A stretch of 51,847 nucleotides of DNA from JAHEEL01 sp034660035 (GCA_034660035.1 JAYEIJ010000016.1:1-51847), one strand, 5' to 3'. Positions 9,839-22,021 are shown, counted from the stretch's first letter. Numbers and translations: made by a program. The notes: generated by a model not told the origin, from the letters alone.

Positions 9839-10543
9839 TCACAGCAGGACCGGGAGCTTCATCAGGATGATCGCTCCTGCTACGACGCCGATGAATCCGA
9901 CCACGTTCACGAAGTGCCGGTTCCAGCGGCTCTCGAGTTTCGACGCGATCCCTGAGAAGAAGAGCACGGTCGCGAACAGCACGGCGGTGAGGACATAGTT
10001 GTCGCCGTTCTGATTGGCCGTACGTGCGTCGACGGCCGCCTCGTCGGCTATCTCAACGAGTCGCTGTGCTTCAGCGAATTCGGCGACCTGATACTCGGTC
10101 ATGTCGAAGGGGGTCGCCGGGGCGTCGGGATTGCCCACGGGGTCGGTGGCCAGCCAGGCATCCATCGCGGGACGGAACTCTTCGCGGAACCGCTCGTAGA
10201 GGAATCCGGAGAGGGTCCCTTCTGTCGGCGTGAATGTGGATCCGTCGTAACGTGGGATTCTCCGGCTGCCGACATCATCGACGAAGGCAGTGACGAAGTC
10301 GATGTACATCGCAACGTCGATCTGTGCGAGTTGTCCGCCGCGCGTATCCGCACGGGTGGACTCGGTTCTCGAAGCGCCCGCAACGGAGAACTGTATGGAC
10401 TGCTCGCCGCCCCACTTGCCGGCCTGGAAGGCAGCCCAGGCGGTGAGGACGACCGCGATGGCGAGGACGATCGATGCGATGGATTCGAGTTTGCTGCCGA
10501 GGTCGAGTTTGGTTACCAGAGAGTCATCGTTGGCATCAGTCAT
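9839..10543 (-). CDS. Hypothetical membrane protein with three predicted helices
   Basis: This 234-residue protein of no recognised family has a hydrophobic segment near residues 15-35 (ESIASIVLAIAVVLTAW). A polar, acidic middle region of about 140 residues has coiled-coil-like stretches (EFAEAQRLVEIADEAAVDA). Two closing membrane helices lie near 180-200 and 208-230. The layout suggests an extracytoplasmic or cytoplasmic loop held between helix 1 and helix 2. The frame is open further, but the ATG at 10543 is chosen because a TACGCT box lies 8 nt upstream. Codon use resembles the neighbours. It is similar in layout to small DUF4337-like membrane proteins, but that is only a shape comparison. 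Confidence 0.75.
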   Translation of the reverse strand: MTDANDDSLVTKLDLGSKLESIASIVLAIAVVLTAWAAFQAGKWGGEQSIQFSVAGASRTESTRADTRGGQLAQIDVAMYIDFVTAFVDDVGSRRIPRYDGSTFTPTEGTLSGFLYERFREEFRPAMDAWLATDPVGNPDAPATPFDMTEYQVAEFAEAQRLVEIADEAAVDARTANQNGDNYVLTAVLFATVLFFSGIASKLESRWNRHFVNVVGFIGVVAGAIILMKLPVLL

Positions 10544-10551
10544 GGCCGAAT

Positions 10552-10557
10552 AGCGTA
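10552..10557 (-). promoter_or_regulatory. Candidate -10 box, leaderless, for the three-helix membrane protein
   Basis: Minus-strand TACGCT is separated by 8 nt from the ATG at 10543, with no ribosome-binding site in between. Confidence 0.5.
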
Positions 10558-10585
10558 GCGGACCGATAGACAATCGGGTGGCGAC

Positions 10586-11542
10586 TCAGGCATGGACGGT
10601 GTCGACTATGTGGCGATCGAGGACGGACCAGGTCGAGGCGTGTGCCAGCTCGTCACGCATCGATCGCAGCGTGGCGAGGAAGGACGGGATCGCTGCCTCG
10701 ACCGACATCGGATTCGCGCGAGTGAGTTCGAGGACCCGGTGATCGGGTCGCAGGACCAGCACGTCGGTTTCGGGCCACTCCTTCTTGAGGAGATCTACCT
10801 CGGCCGCCAGGGCGTTTCGGCCGGCGCGATCGAGGATCTCTTCATAGAACCGGCCGCCGCGGCGGCTTCCCGTGGCGGCCATCGGTGCCACGATGATGAC
10901 GAGATCCAGCGGCTCGGGATTCGCAAGCAGCAAGTCGATGCTGGTGCCCGAACTCACGCCTCCGTCGGCGTAGGTGCGGCCGTCGATGGTGACGGGTTCG
11001 AACACGAACGGCACGGCGCTCGAAGCAGCGACTGCAAGCTTGAGCGGCACGACGGGGCCCGCTTCGGTGCCGAACGGCACACGAGTCCGGGTCTCCAGAT
11101 CATGGGCGACGATGACCGTCGGACGATCGGGCCAGCCATCGGCGAGATCTCCAAGACTGTCTTCGACCCATCCCACCATGGCGTCCGTCGAGTAGATACC
11201 CGGGCTTCCCAATGCAACGCCGAGGCCGGGCCGGGTGATGCTTGGAAGGATGCCGGTGCGGACCCAGCGAACCAGGCCGCGAGGCCGGATTCGGCGGTAG
11301 ACGTTGGCGGAGAGCCAATCGATGGCGTCTTCATCCCGTCGGGAGTTCCCGACCATCGTGTCGAGATTCAGTGCGCCACCACGCACCATCGCAGCGATGA
11401 ACGAACCCGACGACGTGCCGATAATGACATCGGCATCGGCTGGATCCCACCCGGTCGCCATCTGCAGGGCGAAGAGCGTCCCGAAGTGATACGCCGCGCC
11501 TGTGATTCCGCCACCACCGAGAACCAGCCCTACCGAACTCAT
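10586..11542 (-). CDS. Patatin-like phospholipase / acyl hydrolase
   Basis: This 318-residue protein carries the full patatin catalytic set: a glycine-rich oxyanion stretch GGGGITG (9-15), the nucleophile elbow GTSSG with Ser44, and the second member of the Ser-Asp dyad, Asp194, in YADGG. Patatin-like enzymes release fatty acids from phospholipids or other acyl esters. No signal peptide or membrane helix is evident, so it is probably cytoplasmic or membrane-associated. It lies upstream of the three-helix membrane-protein gene on the same strand (43 nt apart), but each has its own leaderless-type -10 box. Confidence 0.88.
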   Translation of the reverse strand: MSSVGLVLGGGGITGAAYHFGTLFALQMATGWDPADADVIIGTSSGSFIAAMVRGGALNLDTMVGNSRRDEDAIDWLSANVYRRIRPRGLVRWVRTGILPSITRPGLGVALGSPGIYSTDAMVGWVEDSLGDLADGWPDRPTVIVAHDLETRTRVPFGTEAGPVVPLKLAVAASSAVPFVFEPVTIDGRTYADGGVSSGTSIDLLLANPEPLDLVIIVAPMAATGSRRGGRFYEEILDRAGRNALAAEVDLLKKEWPETDVLVLRPDHRVLELTRANPMSVEAAIPSFLATLRSMRDELAHASTWSVLDRHIVDTVHA

Positions 11543-11548
11543 AGACGG

Positions 11549-11554
11549 AGGATA
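11549..11554 (-). promoter_or_regulatory. Candidate -10 box of the patatin gene, leaderless
   Basis: Minus-strand TATCCT is followed by 6 nt (CCGTCT) and the ATG at 11542; no ribosome-binding site is present. Confidence 0.55.
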
Positions 11555-11666
11555 CGACGCTCGGCAGGCACTTCAGTCGCCCCTATCGTTGTGAACGTGC
11601 AGGCGATGCCTCATGAAGAGGACGCCTGAGCCCACTTGGCTCTTGTAACGACGAAGTACGCAGCGG

Positions 11667-11879
11667 CTATCCGAACGGCTGACCGCACGACGGGCAGTTC
11701 GGATCGTCCTCGCGGGTCTGTGCGAGACACCACGGACAGGGGAGATCGGTGAACGACTCCTCCGTCACACCGAGCGGCAGAACTTCCGTAACGCTCGCCG
11801 ACATCACCGGTCGGGACGTTGTTCCGACGGCGACGAAAGCAACAGCAATGAACACCGACGCGATCGCAATCTCCAACAT
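11667..11879 (-). CDS. Small membrane protein with a C-terminal zinc ribbon
   Basis: This 70-residue protein has an N-terminal membrane helix (about residues 3-21) and a C-terminal pair of knuckles, CPWC and CPSC (about 48-51 and 62-65), which should bind one zinc ion. The start is well supported: AGGAGA lies 6 nt before the ATG at 11879, and GATAAT (11901-11906) and TATAGT (11909-11914) on the same strand offer -10 boxes. No family is recognised. The domain order (membrane anchor then zinc ribbon) is seen in many small bacterial proteins without known function. Confidence 0.7.
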   Translation of the reverse strand: MLEIAIASVFIAVAFVAVGTTSRPVMSASVTEVLPLGVTEESFTDLPCPWCLAQTREDDPNCPSCGQPFG

Positions 11880-12052
11880 CTGAATCTCCTGGCTCCTACG
11901 ATTATCGGACTATATGACGAGAGCGCGAAATCTCCCGGTATTTCCGGAAGCGACTGCTTGAGAACCTCCCGGAGCATGTTGCGTGATGGCGCCTGTTGGG
12001 ACTTCGGGAATGGGCGGGGTCGGTTAGAACCGGGGAGACTGCAGGCAGTAGT

Positions 12053-12087
12053 ACGCCCTACGTATGACGTCATACGTCATACGTACC
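12053..12087. repeat. Degenerate heptad array (ACGTCAT) with an 18-bp palindrome
   Basis: Five successive 7-bp units begin with ACG: ACGCCCT, ACGTATG, ACGTCAT, ACGTCAT, ACGTACC. Within it, 12060-12077 is a perfect palindrome (ACGTATGAC followed by GTCATACGT). The array is intergenic, about 160 bp before thrS. Whether the palindrome is an operator or a by-product of the heptads cannot be told. Confidence 0.75.
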
Positions 12088-12209
12088 TACGACGTTCCGA
12101 GGCTTCACCCGACTCGCTACCGGCCTCTTCGCCACACCTCACTCAAATCCGAAGAGTCCGTCTGTTACGGCCGCAACCGCGTAGGTGTCGCATCAAATTG
12201 GGAAGGATG

Positions 12210-12215
12210 TAGCCT
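12210..12215 (+). promoter_or_regulatory. Candidate -10 box for thrS
   Basis: TAGCCT lies 30 nt before the thrS ATG, which would give a 5' leader of roughly 23 nt. No convincing -35 is seen. Confidence 0.4.
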
Positions 12216-12245
12216 TGGCGGCCCCGAAACCAGCGAGTCTTCTGC

Positions 12246-14180
12246 ATGTCAATCCAACTCACCCTTCCCGACGGATCTGTACGTTCCTACGAGGACGGCG
12301 CAACCGGTCTTGACGTTGCCACGTCCATCGGCGCCGGCCTTGCCCGTGCGGCCGTGGCGGTCACACTGGACGGTGAGACGCTCGATCTGAGTCGATCGCT
12401 CGATCATGACGGCGCATTGTCGGTTGTCACCGAGAACACCGAAGAAGGGCGATTCGTCCTCCGCCACTCGGCTGCGCATGTGATGGCCCAGGCGGTCCTC
12501 GACCTCTATCCGGGAGCGACGTACGCGATCGGGCCGCCGATCACGGACGGCTTCTACTACGACTTCGATATCGGTCGCCCCTTCACTCCTGAAGATCTCG
12601 ATCGGATCGAGACTCGTATGCAGGAGATCATCGAGATCGACCAGTCGTTCGTTCGGGAGTCGCTCTCGATCGACGATGCTCTCGAGATGTTCTCCGACCA
12701 CCCGTTCAAGTCGGAGATCATCCGCGGTGTCGATGAGGCCGAAGGGGCGGGAGAGAACGAGGTCTCGATCTATCGGAATGACGCGTTCGTCGATCTGTGC
12801 AGGGGACCGCACGTGCCGTCGACGGGTCGTCTCAAAGCTGTGAAGCTGATGCGCTCGGCGGGTGCCTACTGGCGGGGCGACGAGAACAATCCGCAGCTTC
12901 AGCGCATCTACGGAACCGCGTGGGAAGACCGCAAGGCTCTGCGCAAGTACCTGAATCGTCTCGAGGAAGCAGCGAAGCGCGATCATCGGAAGCTCGGCAC
13001 CGAGCTCGACCTGTATTCGTTCCCATCCGATCTCGGGAGCGGACTCGCGGTGTGGCATCCCAAGGGGGGTCTGCTGCGCAAGGAGATCGAGGACTACAGC
13101 CGGAGAACGCATCTCGCGAACGGGTACGAATACGTCGTATCTCCACACGTCGCCAAGGCGGACCTGTGGGAGACGAGCGGGCATCTCCAGTTCTACGCCG
13201 AGGGCATGTATCCGCCAATGGAACTCGACGGGGGTCAGCAGTACTACGTGAAGCCGATGAACTGCCCGTTCCACATCCTCATCTACAAGTCGCGAAGCAG
13301 GAGCTACCGGGAGCTGCCGCTGCGTCTCTTCGAACTGGGGACCGTGTATCGGTACGAGCGATCCGGAGTGGTCCACGGGCTCCTTCGAGCCCGCGGGTTC
13401 ACTCAGGACGACAGCCACATCTTCACCACGTTCGAGCAGATGCCGTCCGAGCTGCAGAGCCTCCTCGACTTCGTGTTGATGGTGCTCCGGGACTTCGGAT
13501 TCGAGGAGTTCGAGGCCGACCTGTCGACACGAGATCCGGAGAAGTCGATCGGGTCCGACGAACTGTGGGAGGTGGCCGAGGCTGCCCTCGCGAAAGCACT
13601 CGAGACCGCCGAGTTGCCCTATCAGATGGCACACGGAGAAGGTTCCTTCTACGGGCCGAAGATCGACATCCATGTCAAGGATGCCATCGGACGACGGTGG
13701 CAGCTCTCGACCATCCAACTCGACTTCGCCCAGCCAGAGAACTTCAATCTCACATATACGTCGTCGGACAACGTCCGCGAGCGCCCGGTCATGATCCACC
13801 GGGCACTTCTCGGTTCCGTGGAGCGCTTCGTCGCGGTGCTCGTCGAGCACTACGCCGGCGCGTTCCCGGCCTGGCTTGCGCCGGTGCAGGTGACGATCGT
13901 CCCCGTGGCCGATCGTCATGAGGACTACGCGTTCGAGGTCGCGGACGATCTGAAAGAAGCGGGGGTTCGCGTCGAGGTCGATACTGCCGACGAGACGGTC
14001 GGAGAGAAGATCCGGCGGGCGATCACGCAGAAGCACCCGGCGATCCTCGTCGTGGGCGACCGTGACGTCGAGGATCGGACGGTAGGGCTGCGCCTCCGCG
14101 AGGATGAGGGCGAGCAGCGAGGGATTCCACTCGGCGAGGCTGTTGCACGCCTGGCCGAGCGAAGCGCCCCTCCGCGATAG
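12246..14180 (+). CDS. thrS: Threonyl-tRNA synthetase
   Basis: This 644-residue class II synthetase charges tRNA-Thr with threonine and is of normal full length. The domains in order are an N-terminal TGS domain (about 1-62), a second additional (editing) domain with HSAAHVMAQAV and the CRGPH zinc/editing segment, the catalytic core with MNCPFH and RYERSG, and a C-terminal anticodon-binding domain beginning near APVQVTIVPVADRHEDYA. It lies upstream of the phospholipid and ruv genes, as in Mycobacterium. The ATG at 12246 has only a weak GCGAG ribosome site. Confidence 0.98.
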   Translation: MSIQLTLPDGSVRSYEDGATGLDVATSIGAGLARAAVAVTLDGETLDLSRSLDHDGALSVVTENTEEGRFVLRHSAAHVMAQAVLDLYPGATYAIGPPITDGFYYDFDIGRPFTPEDLDRIETRMQEIIEIDQSFVRESLSIDDALEMFSDHPFKSEIIRGVDEAEGAGENEVSIYRNDAFVDLCRGPHVPSTGRLKAVKLMRSAGAYWRGDENNPQLQRIYGTAWEDRKALRKYLNRLEEAAKRDHRKLGTELDLYSFPSDLGSGLAVWHPKGGLLRKEIEDYSRRTHLANGYEYVVSPHVAKADLWETSGHLQFYAEGMYPPMELDGGQQYYVKPMNCPFHILIYKSRSRSYRELPLRLFELGTVYRYERSGVVHGLLRARGFTQDDSHIFTTFEQMPSELQSLLDFVLMVLRDFGFEEFEADLSTRDPEKSIGSDELWEVAEAALAKALETAELPYQMAHGEGSFYGPKIDIHVKDAIGRRWQLSTIQLDFAQPENFNLTYTSSDNVRERPVMIHRALLGSVERFVAVLVEHYAGAFPAWLAPVQVTIVPVADRHEDYAFEVADDLKEAGVRVEVDTADETVGEKIRRAITQKHPAILVVGDRDVEDRTVGLRLREDEGEQRGIPLGEAVARLAERSAPPR

Positions 14181-14237
14181 AACTGAACACGCGGCGCCCA
14201 TTCAGGCTGCCGTTCCGAAGACAAAGGACCTGAGACA

Positions 14238-17004
<2,767 letters not shown>

Positions 17005-17064
17005 CGGAGCAGCAAGCTGCAAGCACGACTACGGGCTACTGGGAAGTAGCAAGTAGACAGATCT

Positions 17065-17090
17065 GGGGTCGGTCCTGGAGGACCGACCCC
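17065..17090. terminator. Strong hairpin between convergent MMPL and citrate synthase genes
   Basis: GGGGTCGGTCC (17065-17075) pairs perfectly with GGACCGACCCC (17080-17090) around a TGGA loop, an 11-bp GC-rich stem. Only TT follows on the plus strand. Its place between convergent genes suggests a bidirectional terminator. Confidence 0.75.
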
Positions 17091-17092
17091 TT

Positions 17093-17127
17093 CTACGGAC
17101 TACGGACTACGGACTGCCGACTACCGG
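17093..17127. repeat. Heptanucleotide array, unit CTACGGA
   Basis: Three exact copies of CTACGGA (17093-17113) are followed by CTGCCGA and CTACCGG. The last unit runs into the stop codon and final codons of the citrate synthase gene. Confidence 0.9.
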
Positions 17128-18416
17128 TCTTCCAGCGGCACGTATGCCTTGTCGATGTCCCCGATGTAGATCTGGCGGGGACGCATGATCCGAGTATGTG
17201 GATCCTCCGTCATCTCCTTCCACTGGGCCATCCACCCGGGGAGACGGCCGATGGCGAAGAGTGCGGTGAACATCCGCGTCGGGAATTCGAGGGCCCGGAA
17301 GATCAGGCCGCTGTAGAAGTCGACGTTCGGGAAGAGCTTCCGCTCTACGAAGTAGTCGTCTTCCAGCGCGGCCGTCTCGAGTTCCTTGGCAAGATCGAAG
17401 AGTGGGTCCTTGATCCCCACGGCGGCCAGGACATCATCCGCGTAGCTGCGGATCACGCGCGCCCTCGGGTCGTAGTTCTTGTAGACCCGGTGCCCGAAGC
17501 CCATCAGACGGAATGGGTCGTTCGGATCCTTCGCACGGGCGATCATGGACTTCGCCGAAGCGTCCGGATCGTCGACGATCGTTTGCAGCATCTCGATCAC
17601 ACGCTGATTGGCGCCGCCATGGAGCGGGCCCCACAGCGCGTCGATGCCGGCCGAGACCGAAGCGAACAGGTTCGCCTGACTTGATCCGACACCACGTACC
17701 GTGGCCGTCGAGCAGTTCTGCTCATGATCGGCATGGAGCACGAGCAGCACGTTCAGCGCTTTGGAGATCGCCGGATCGATGAAGGATTCTTCAACGGCTG
17801 GTATGTGGAACATCATGTGGATGAAGTTCTCAACGTAGCCGAGGGAGTTCTTCGGATAGGTGTAGGGCATCCCGGTTGACTTCTTGTATGACCAGGCCGC
17901 GATCGTTGGCATCTTCGCCATGAGACGAAGCGCGCTCTCTTGGAACGAGAGCTCGTCGGTCGGATCGAGGAACTCCTCGTAGAAGGTTGAGCTCGCAGTC
18001 GTGGCCGATGACAGGATCGCCATCGGGTGGGCGCTCTTCGGGAAGGCGTCGAAGAACCGCTTCATCTCCTCGTTGAGGAGTGTGTGATTCCGCACCGAGT
18101 CTTCCCACTCCGTGAGTTCGGCTTGATTCGGAAGTCTCTTGAATAGCAGCAGGTAAGCCACTTCGAGGAACGATGCATTCGCAGCGAGGTCTTCGATGGC
18201 GTAACCGCGGTGCTGCAGAATGCCTGCCCCACCGTCGATGTACGTGATCGTCGATCGCGCTCCCGCCGTATTGGCGAACCCGGGGTCGTACGTGACGTCT
18301 CCCGACGCTCCTCGCAGCTTCGCGATCGTGAGACCGTTGTTGCCGATCGTCGACTCGACGATCGGGAGTTCGTACTCGGTACCGTCAAGCCTCAGTTGGG
18401 CATGGCGATCGACCAT
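17121..18416 (-). CDS. gltA: Citrate synthase
   Basis: This 431-residue citrate synthase condenses acetyl-CoA and oxaloacetate at the entry of the TCA cycle. The active-site blocks are intact: LHADHEQN (227-234), WGPLHGGAN (262-270), FGHRVYKNYDPRA and the Asp in NVDFYSGLI. The length suits the hexameric type II enzymes of the GltA type rather than the shorter dimeric forms. The frame extends upstream, but the ATG at 18416 is chosen because the reading MVDRHAQL fits the family start and GAAGGA lies 9 nt upstream. It converges on the MMPL gene. Confidence 0.97.
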   Translation of the reverse strand: MVDRHAQLRLDGTEYELPIVESTIGNNGLTIAKLRGASGDVTYDPGFANTAGARSTITYIDGGAGILQHRGYAIEDLAANASFLEVAYLLLFKRLPNQAELTEWEDSVRNHTLLNEEMKRFFDAFPKSAHPMAILSSATTASSTFYEEFLDPTDELSFQESALRLMAKMPTIAAWSYKKSTGMPYTYPKNSLGYVENFIHMMFHIPAVEESFIDPAISKALNVLLVLHADHEQNCSTATVRGVGSSQANLFASVSAGIDALWGPLHGGANQRVIEMLQTIVDDPDASAKSMIARAKDPNDPFRLMGFGHRVYKNYDPRARVIRSYADDVLAAVGIKDPLFDLAKELETAALEDDYFVERKLFPNVDFYSGLIFRALEFPTRMFTALFAIGRLPGWMAQWKEMTEDPHTRIMRPRQIYIGDIDKAYVPLEDR

Positions 18417-18539
18417 GGGATCACATCCTTCGCATAGCGGCACATCGGCCGGCGGTCGATGTCGTATCGACGAGTCATTGTATCGGGCGTAGACTGCCTC
18501 GAATCGTGTGGCGCTTGCGCCACCGTCGAAAGGCCCTAC

Positions 18540-19127
18540 GTGATCGATCTCAAAGCGCGCAAGAAGGCGGCGCCTATCTTGGAGCCGATAGCGCGCGCTC
18601 TCGCCAAGATCGGTGTCGGACCAACGCTGGTGACCGTGGCCGGTCTCGCCATCACGATCGCGGGTTCCGTCTTGATCGCCAACGGACTGCTGTGGCAGGG
18701 GGGCTTCGTTGCAGGCTTCGGCGTGCTCCTCGACGCCCTCGACGGACCGCTAGCCCGATTGAAGGGGACGGCATCTGATCGGGGGGCGTTCATCGACACG
18801 ATGTCCGACCGCTTCGGTGAGATCGCCGTCTGGGTGGGGCTCGGCGTGTATCTCAGGGACGACCCGGTCGCTCTGATCCTGTGCCTTGTGGCCCTGGCGT
18901 TCTCCCTCCTCGTGCCGTACATCCGAGCGAAGGCTGAATCATGGGGCGCCGAGGGAAGGGGCGGCTGGATGGGTCGAGCGGAACGGATGATCGTCGCTCT
19001 GTGGGGCATCATCCTCGCCGGCTTCGGTTTGCCGGTGCTCGTCCCGATGTTGTGGGTCTTCGTCGTTCTGACCGCCCTCACCGTTGTTCAACGGATCCGC
19101 AAGACCTGGCAGCAGCTCCCAGGGTGA
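18540..19127 (+). CDS. pgsA: CDP-alcohol phosphatidyltransferase (probable phosphatidylinositol-phosphate synthase)
   Basis: This 195-residue membrane enzyme has the complete CDP-alcohol phosphotransferase signature: Asp65, Asp68-Gly69, Ala72-Arg73, Gly82, Asp86 and Asp90 with canonical spacing. It should join CDP-diacylglycerol to an alcohol phosphate. Its position directly before an acyltransferase and a PimA-like glycosyltransferase matches mycobacterial pgsA1-patA-pimA, where the product is phosphatidylinositol phosphate. The GTG at 18540 with GAAAGG 6 nt upstream is preferred over the longer open frame from 18459. TAGACT at 18490-18495 is a likely -10. The stop overlaps the next start (GTGA). 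Confidence 0.85.
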   Translation: MIDLKARKKAAPILEPIARALAKIGVGPTLVTVAGLAITIAGSVLIANGLLWQGGFVAGFGVLLDALDGPLARLKGTASDRGAFIDTMSDRFGEIAVWVGLGVYLRDDPVALILCLVALAFSLLVPYIRAKAESWGAEGRGGWMGRAERMIVALWGIILAGFGLPVLVPMLWVFVVLTALTVVQRIRKTWQQLPG

Positions 19128-20023
19128 AGGGTCTTCCGGGCTACCTGCTGTACCGGACGCTCTCCGGACTCTTCGGACTTCTCCCCGCGCCGGCCGTTCG
19201 GGTAACCGGGCGTGGGCTCGGACTCGGACTCTCGTATGTTGCAGGGAAGAAGATGGACCTTCTCCGACGGCACATGCGCAGGGTGATGGGACCCGACCCG
19301 AGCGACGACGAGATCACGGCTGCAGGACGGGAGATGTTCGCCTCCTACGGGCGGTACTGGGCCGAGGTGTTCTGGTTCCGACCGCGACGGAAGGACGACG
19401 TTGTCAGCCGGGCGCGTGCCACGGGTCTCGATGCTGTCTTCGAAGCGAAACGACAGGGGAGAGGCATCGTCTTCGCCGTGCCGCACATGGGGAACTGGGA
19501 AGTCGCCGGTTCCCTGGCTGAGACCCTCGACCTGGACGTCCTCTCTGTTGCCGAGGATCTTCCGAATCACAGGATCACCGACTGGTTCGTGAAGACGCGG
19601 GCGGCGTACAACATCGAGATCGTCATCGCGGGAAGGGGATCCACGATGCCGCCGTTGGTGAGAGCCCTGAAGAACGCTCAGGTTGTGGCGCTGGTCGCCG
19701 ACCGGGACGTTACCGGGCGCGGTATCGAGGTCGAGTTCTTCGGGGAGAAGACCACGATGCCCGCCGGACCGGTGTCGCTCGCCCTGATGACCGGGGCCGC
19801 CATCTTCCCGATCGGCTCCTACTTCGACGGCGCTGGCTACCTGTTCCCCTGTCAACCGGAGCTGGTCATTCCGGAAGACGATGATCGGTCCGAGCGCATC
19901 CGACTCGGTACCCAAGCTCTCGCCCGTGCCTACGAGAACCTGATCCGGGAGAAGCCCACCGATTGGCACCTGTTCTCACCGAACTGGCCGTCGGACCGAA
20001 CGGCCGGGGACTCGCAAGCATGA
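19124..20023 (+). CDS. LABLAT-type lysophospholipid/lipid acyltransferase (PatA-like)
   Basis: This 299-residue membrane-associated acyltransferase belongs to the lipid A lauroyl-acyltransferase-like (LABLAT) family. The HX4E catalytic motif is at His121-Glu126 (HMGNWE), followed by a substrate segment near GRGSTMPPLVRALK and VALVADRDVTGRG. In actinobacteria this position belongs to PatA, which acylates the mannose of phosphatidylinositol mannosides. That function is inferred from order, since the organism need not make mycobacterial-type lipids. The GTG start overlaps the previous stop by 4 nt, and the stop overlaps the next ATG by 4 nt. Confidence 0.87.
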   Translation: MKGLPGYLLYRTLSGLFGLLPAPAVRVTGRGLGLGLSYVAGKKMDLLRRHMRRVMGPDPSDDEITAAGREMFASYGRYWAEVFWFRPRRKDDVVSRARATGLDAVFEAKRQGRGIVFAVPHMGNWEVAGSLAETLDLDVLSVAEDLPNHRITDWFVKTRAAYNIEIVIAGRGSTMPPLVRALKNAQVVALVADRDVTGRGIEVEFFGEKTTMPAGPVSLALMTGAAIFPIGSYFDGAGYLFPCQPELVIPEDDDRSERIRLGTQALARAYENLIREKPTDWHLFSPNWPSDRTAGDSQA

Positions 20024-21057
20024 GGATCGGACTCGTCTCTCCGTACGACCTCGGCCGACCAGGGGGCGTCCAGGACCAGGTGGTTCGACTCGCCGGCTGG
20101 CTCCGTGATGCAGAACACGATGTGGTGATCGTCGGTCCGGGGATCGACGGACCCGATGGTGCGGTCCTCCTTGGGCCGACCACCGTTGTACCGGCGAATC
20201 GAGCGGCGACTCCGATCCGGCTTCGTCCGGGAGTCGGGCGCGAACTCACGGCTGCTCTCGCCGATGTCGACGTGATCCACGTCCACGAACCGCTGATGCC
20301 CGCGGTGTCGCCCGCGGCACTGAGGGTCGAGGGGCCGGCGAAGATTGCGACGTTCCACGCCGATCCACCCCGTTGGGTCAGACGCCTCTACCGCCACGGT
20401 CGGAGTGGAGTTCGAGCTGCGGTCCGGGATGCTGCGGTCATCACCGCGGTGAGTCCGATCGCCGGAAGTTCGATCGACGGCGTGGTCGAGTACCGCATCA
20501 TTCCGAACGGCATCGATGTCTCGGGGTATGCCACCGGCCCCAAGGTCTCCGGGAGAGTGGCCTTCCTGGGTCGAGATGATGAGAGGAAAGGACTACCCGT
20601 TCTCCTTGAGGCATGGCCGACCGTGCGGGCTGCGGTGCCCGACGCGACGCTCAGTGTTCTGGGAGCGTCGCGGGATCAGCCCGTACCGGGCGTTGAGTTC
20701 TTCGGGTGGGTCGGTGATGAGGCGAAAGAGGCCGAACTCGGATCCGCCACTGTGTTCTGCGCCCCGAATCTTGGAGGGGAGAGCTTCGGCATCATCGTCG
20801 CAGAAGCGATGGCCGCACGATGTGCGATCGTGGCGTCATCGATCCCCGCCTTCGAGCACGTGGCGGGTCCGACCGCCAGATTCGCTGCACCCGGTAACTC
20901 CGGTGAACTGGCGCAGCAGATCATCGAGCTCCTCATCGATCCCGACACGGCGGCCGAACTCGGAGCCGCGGCCGCGGAGCGGGTTCGCCGCTTCGATGGA
21001 ACGTCGGTGGCAGCCGACTACGTCGCCGCATACGAGGATGCGATCGCCGGTCGGTAG
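20020..21057 (+). CDS. pimA: GT4 glycosyltransferase, PimA-like phosphatidylinositol mannosyltransferase
   Basis: This 345-residue GT-B fold enzyme of family GT4 has an N-terminal acceptor domain with PGGVQDQVVRLAGWL, the region that binds the lipid headgroup in PimA. A C-terminal GDP-sugar domain carries the EX7E motif in GGESFGIIVAEAMA. With the preceding PIP-synthase-like and acyltransferase genes, the best inference is transfer of mannose to phosphatidylinositol at the inner membrane face. Family GT4 is broad and the exact donor is not provable here. ATGA overlap with the acyltransferase shows translational coupling. Confidence 0.85.
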   Translation: MRIGLVSPYDLGRPGGVQDQVVRLAGWLRDAEHDVVIVGPGIDGPDGAVLLGPTTVVPANRAATPIRLRPGVGRELTAALADVDVIHVHEPLMPAVSPAALRVEGPAKIATFHADPPRWVRRLYRHGRSGVRAAVRDAAVITAVSPIAGSSIDGVVEYRIIPNGIDVSGYATGPKVSGRVAFLGRDDERKGLPVLLEAWPTVRAAVPDATLSVLGASRDQPVPGVEFFGWVGDEAKEAELGSATVFCAPNLGGESFGIIVAEAMAARCAIVASSIPAFEHVAGPTARFAAPGNSGELAQQIIELLIDPDTAAELGAAAAERVRRFDGTSVAADYVAAYEDAIAGR

Positions 21058-21129
21058 AGGCGCCAAGCAGTGAGTTCTACCGGGTGTCCCGTCGGTAGAC
21101 TCGATGCCAAGGACACCGAGGAGAGCACC

Positions 21130-22020
<891 letters not shown>

Positions 22021-22021
22021 C

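Larger units (their letters stand above)
11880..12245. other. Noncoding stretch upstream of thrS
   Basis: This stretch of 366 bp has no convincing gene. It contains the promoter of the zinc-ribbon protein on the minus strand, a small palindrome CGGTT-AG-AACCG at 12021-12032, the ACGTCAT-type heptad array at 12053-12087, and a TAGCCT box at 12210-12215 that could start the thrS mRNA. No T-box consensus was found. Confidence 0.6.

Noticed and set aside
11880..12245. T-box riboswitch before thrS
   Set aside because: No AGGGTGG-type T-box sequence or specifier stem was found, and the candidate -10 leaves only about 23 nt of leader.
12249..14201. 650-residue open frame on the minus strand across thrS
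   Set aside because: It is the mirror of the high-GC thrS codons; its sequence is Arg/Val/Asp-rich with no domain, and thrS is unambiguous.
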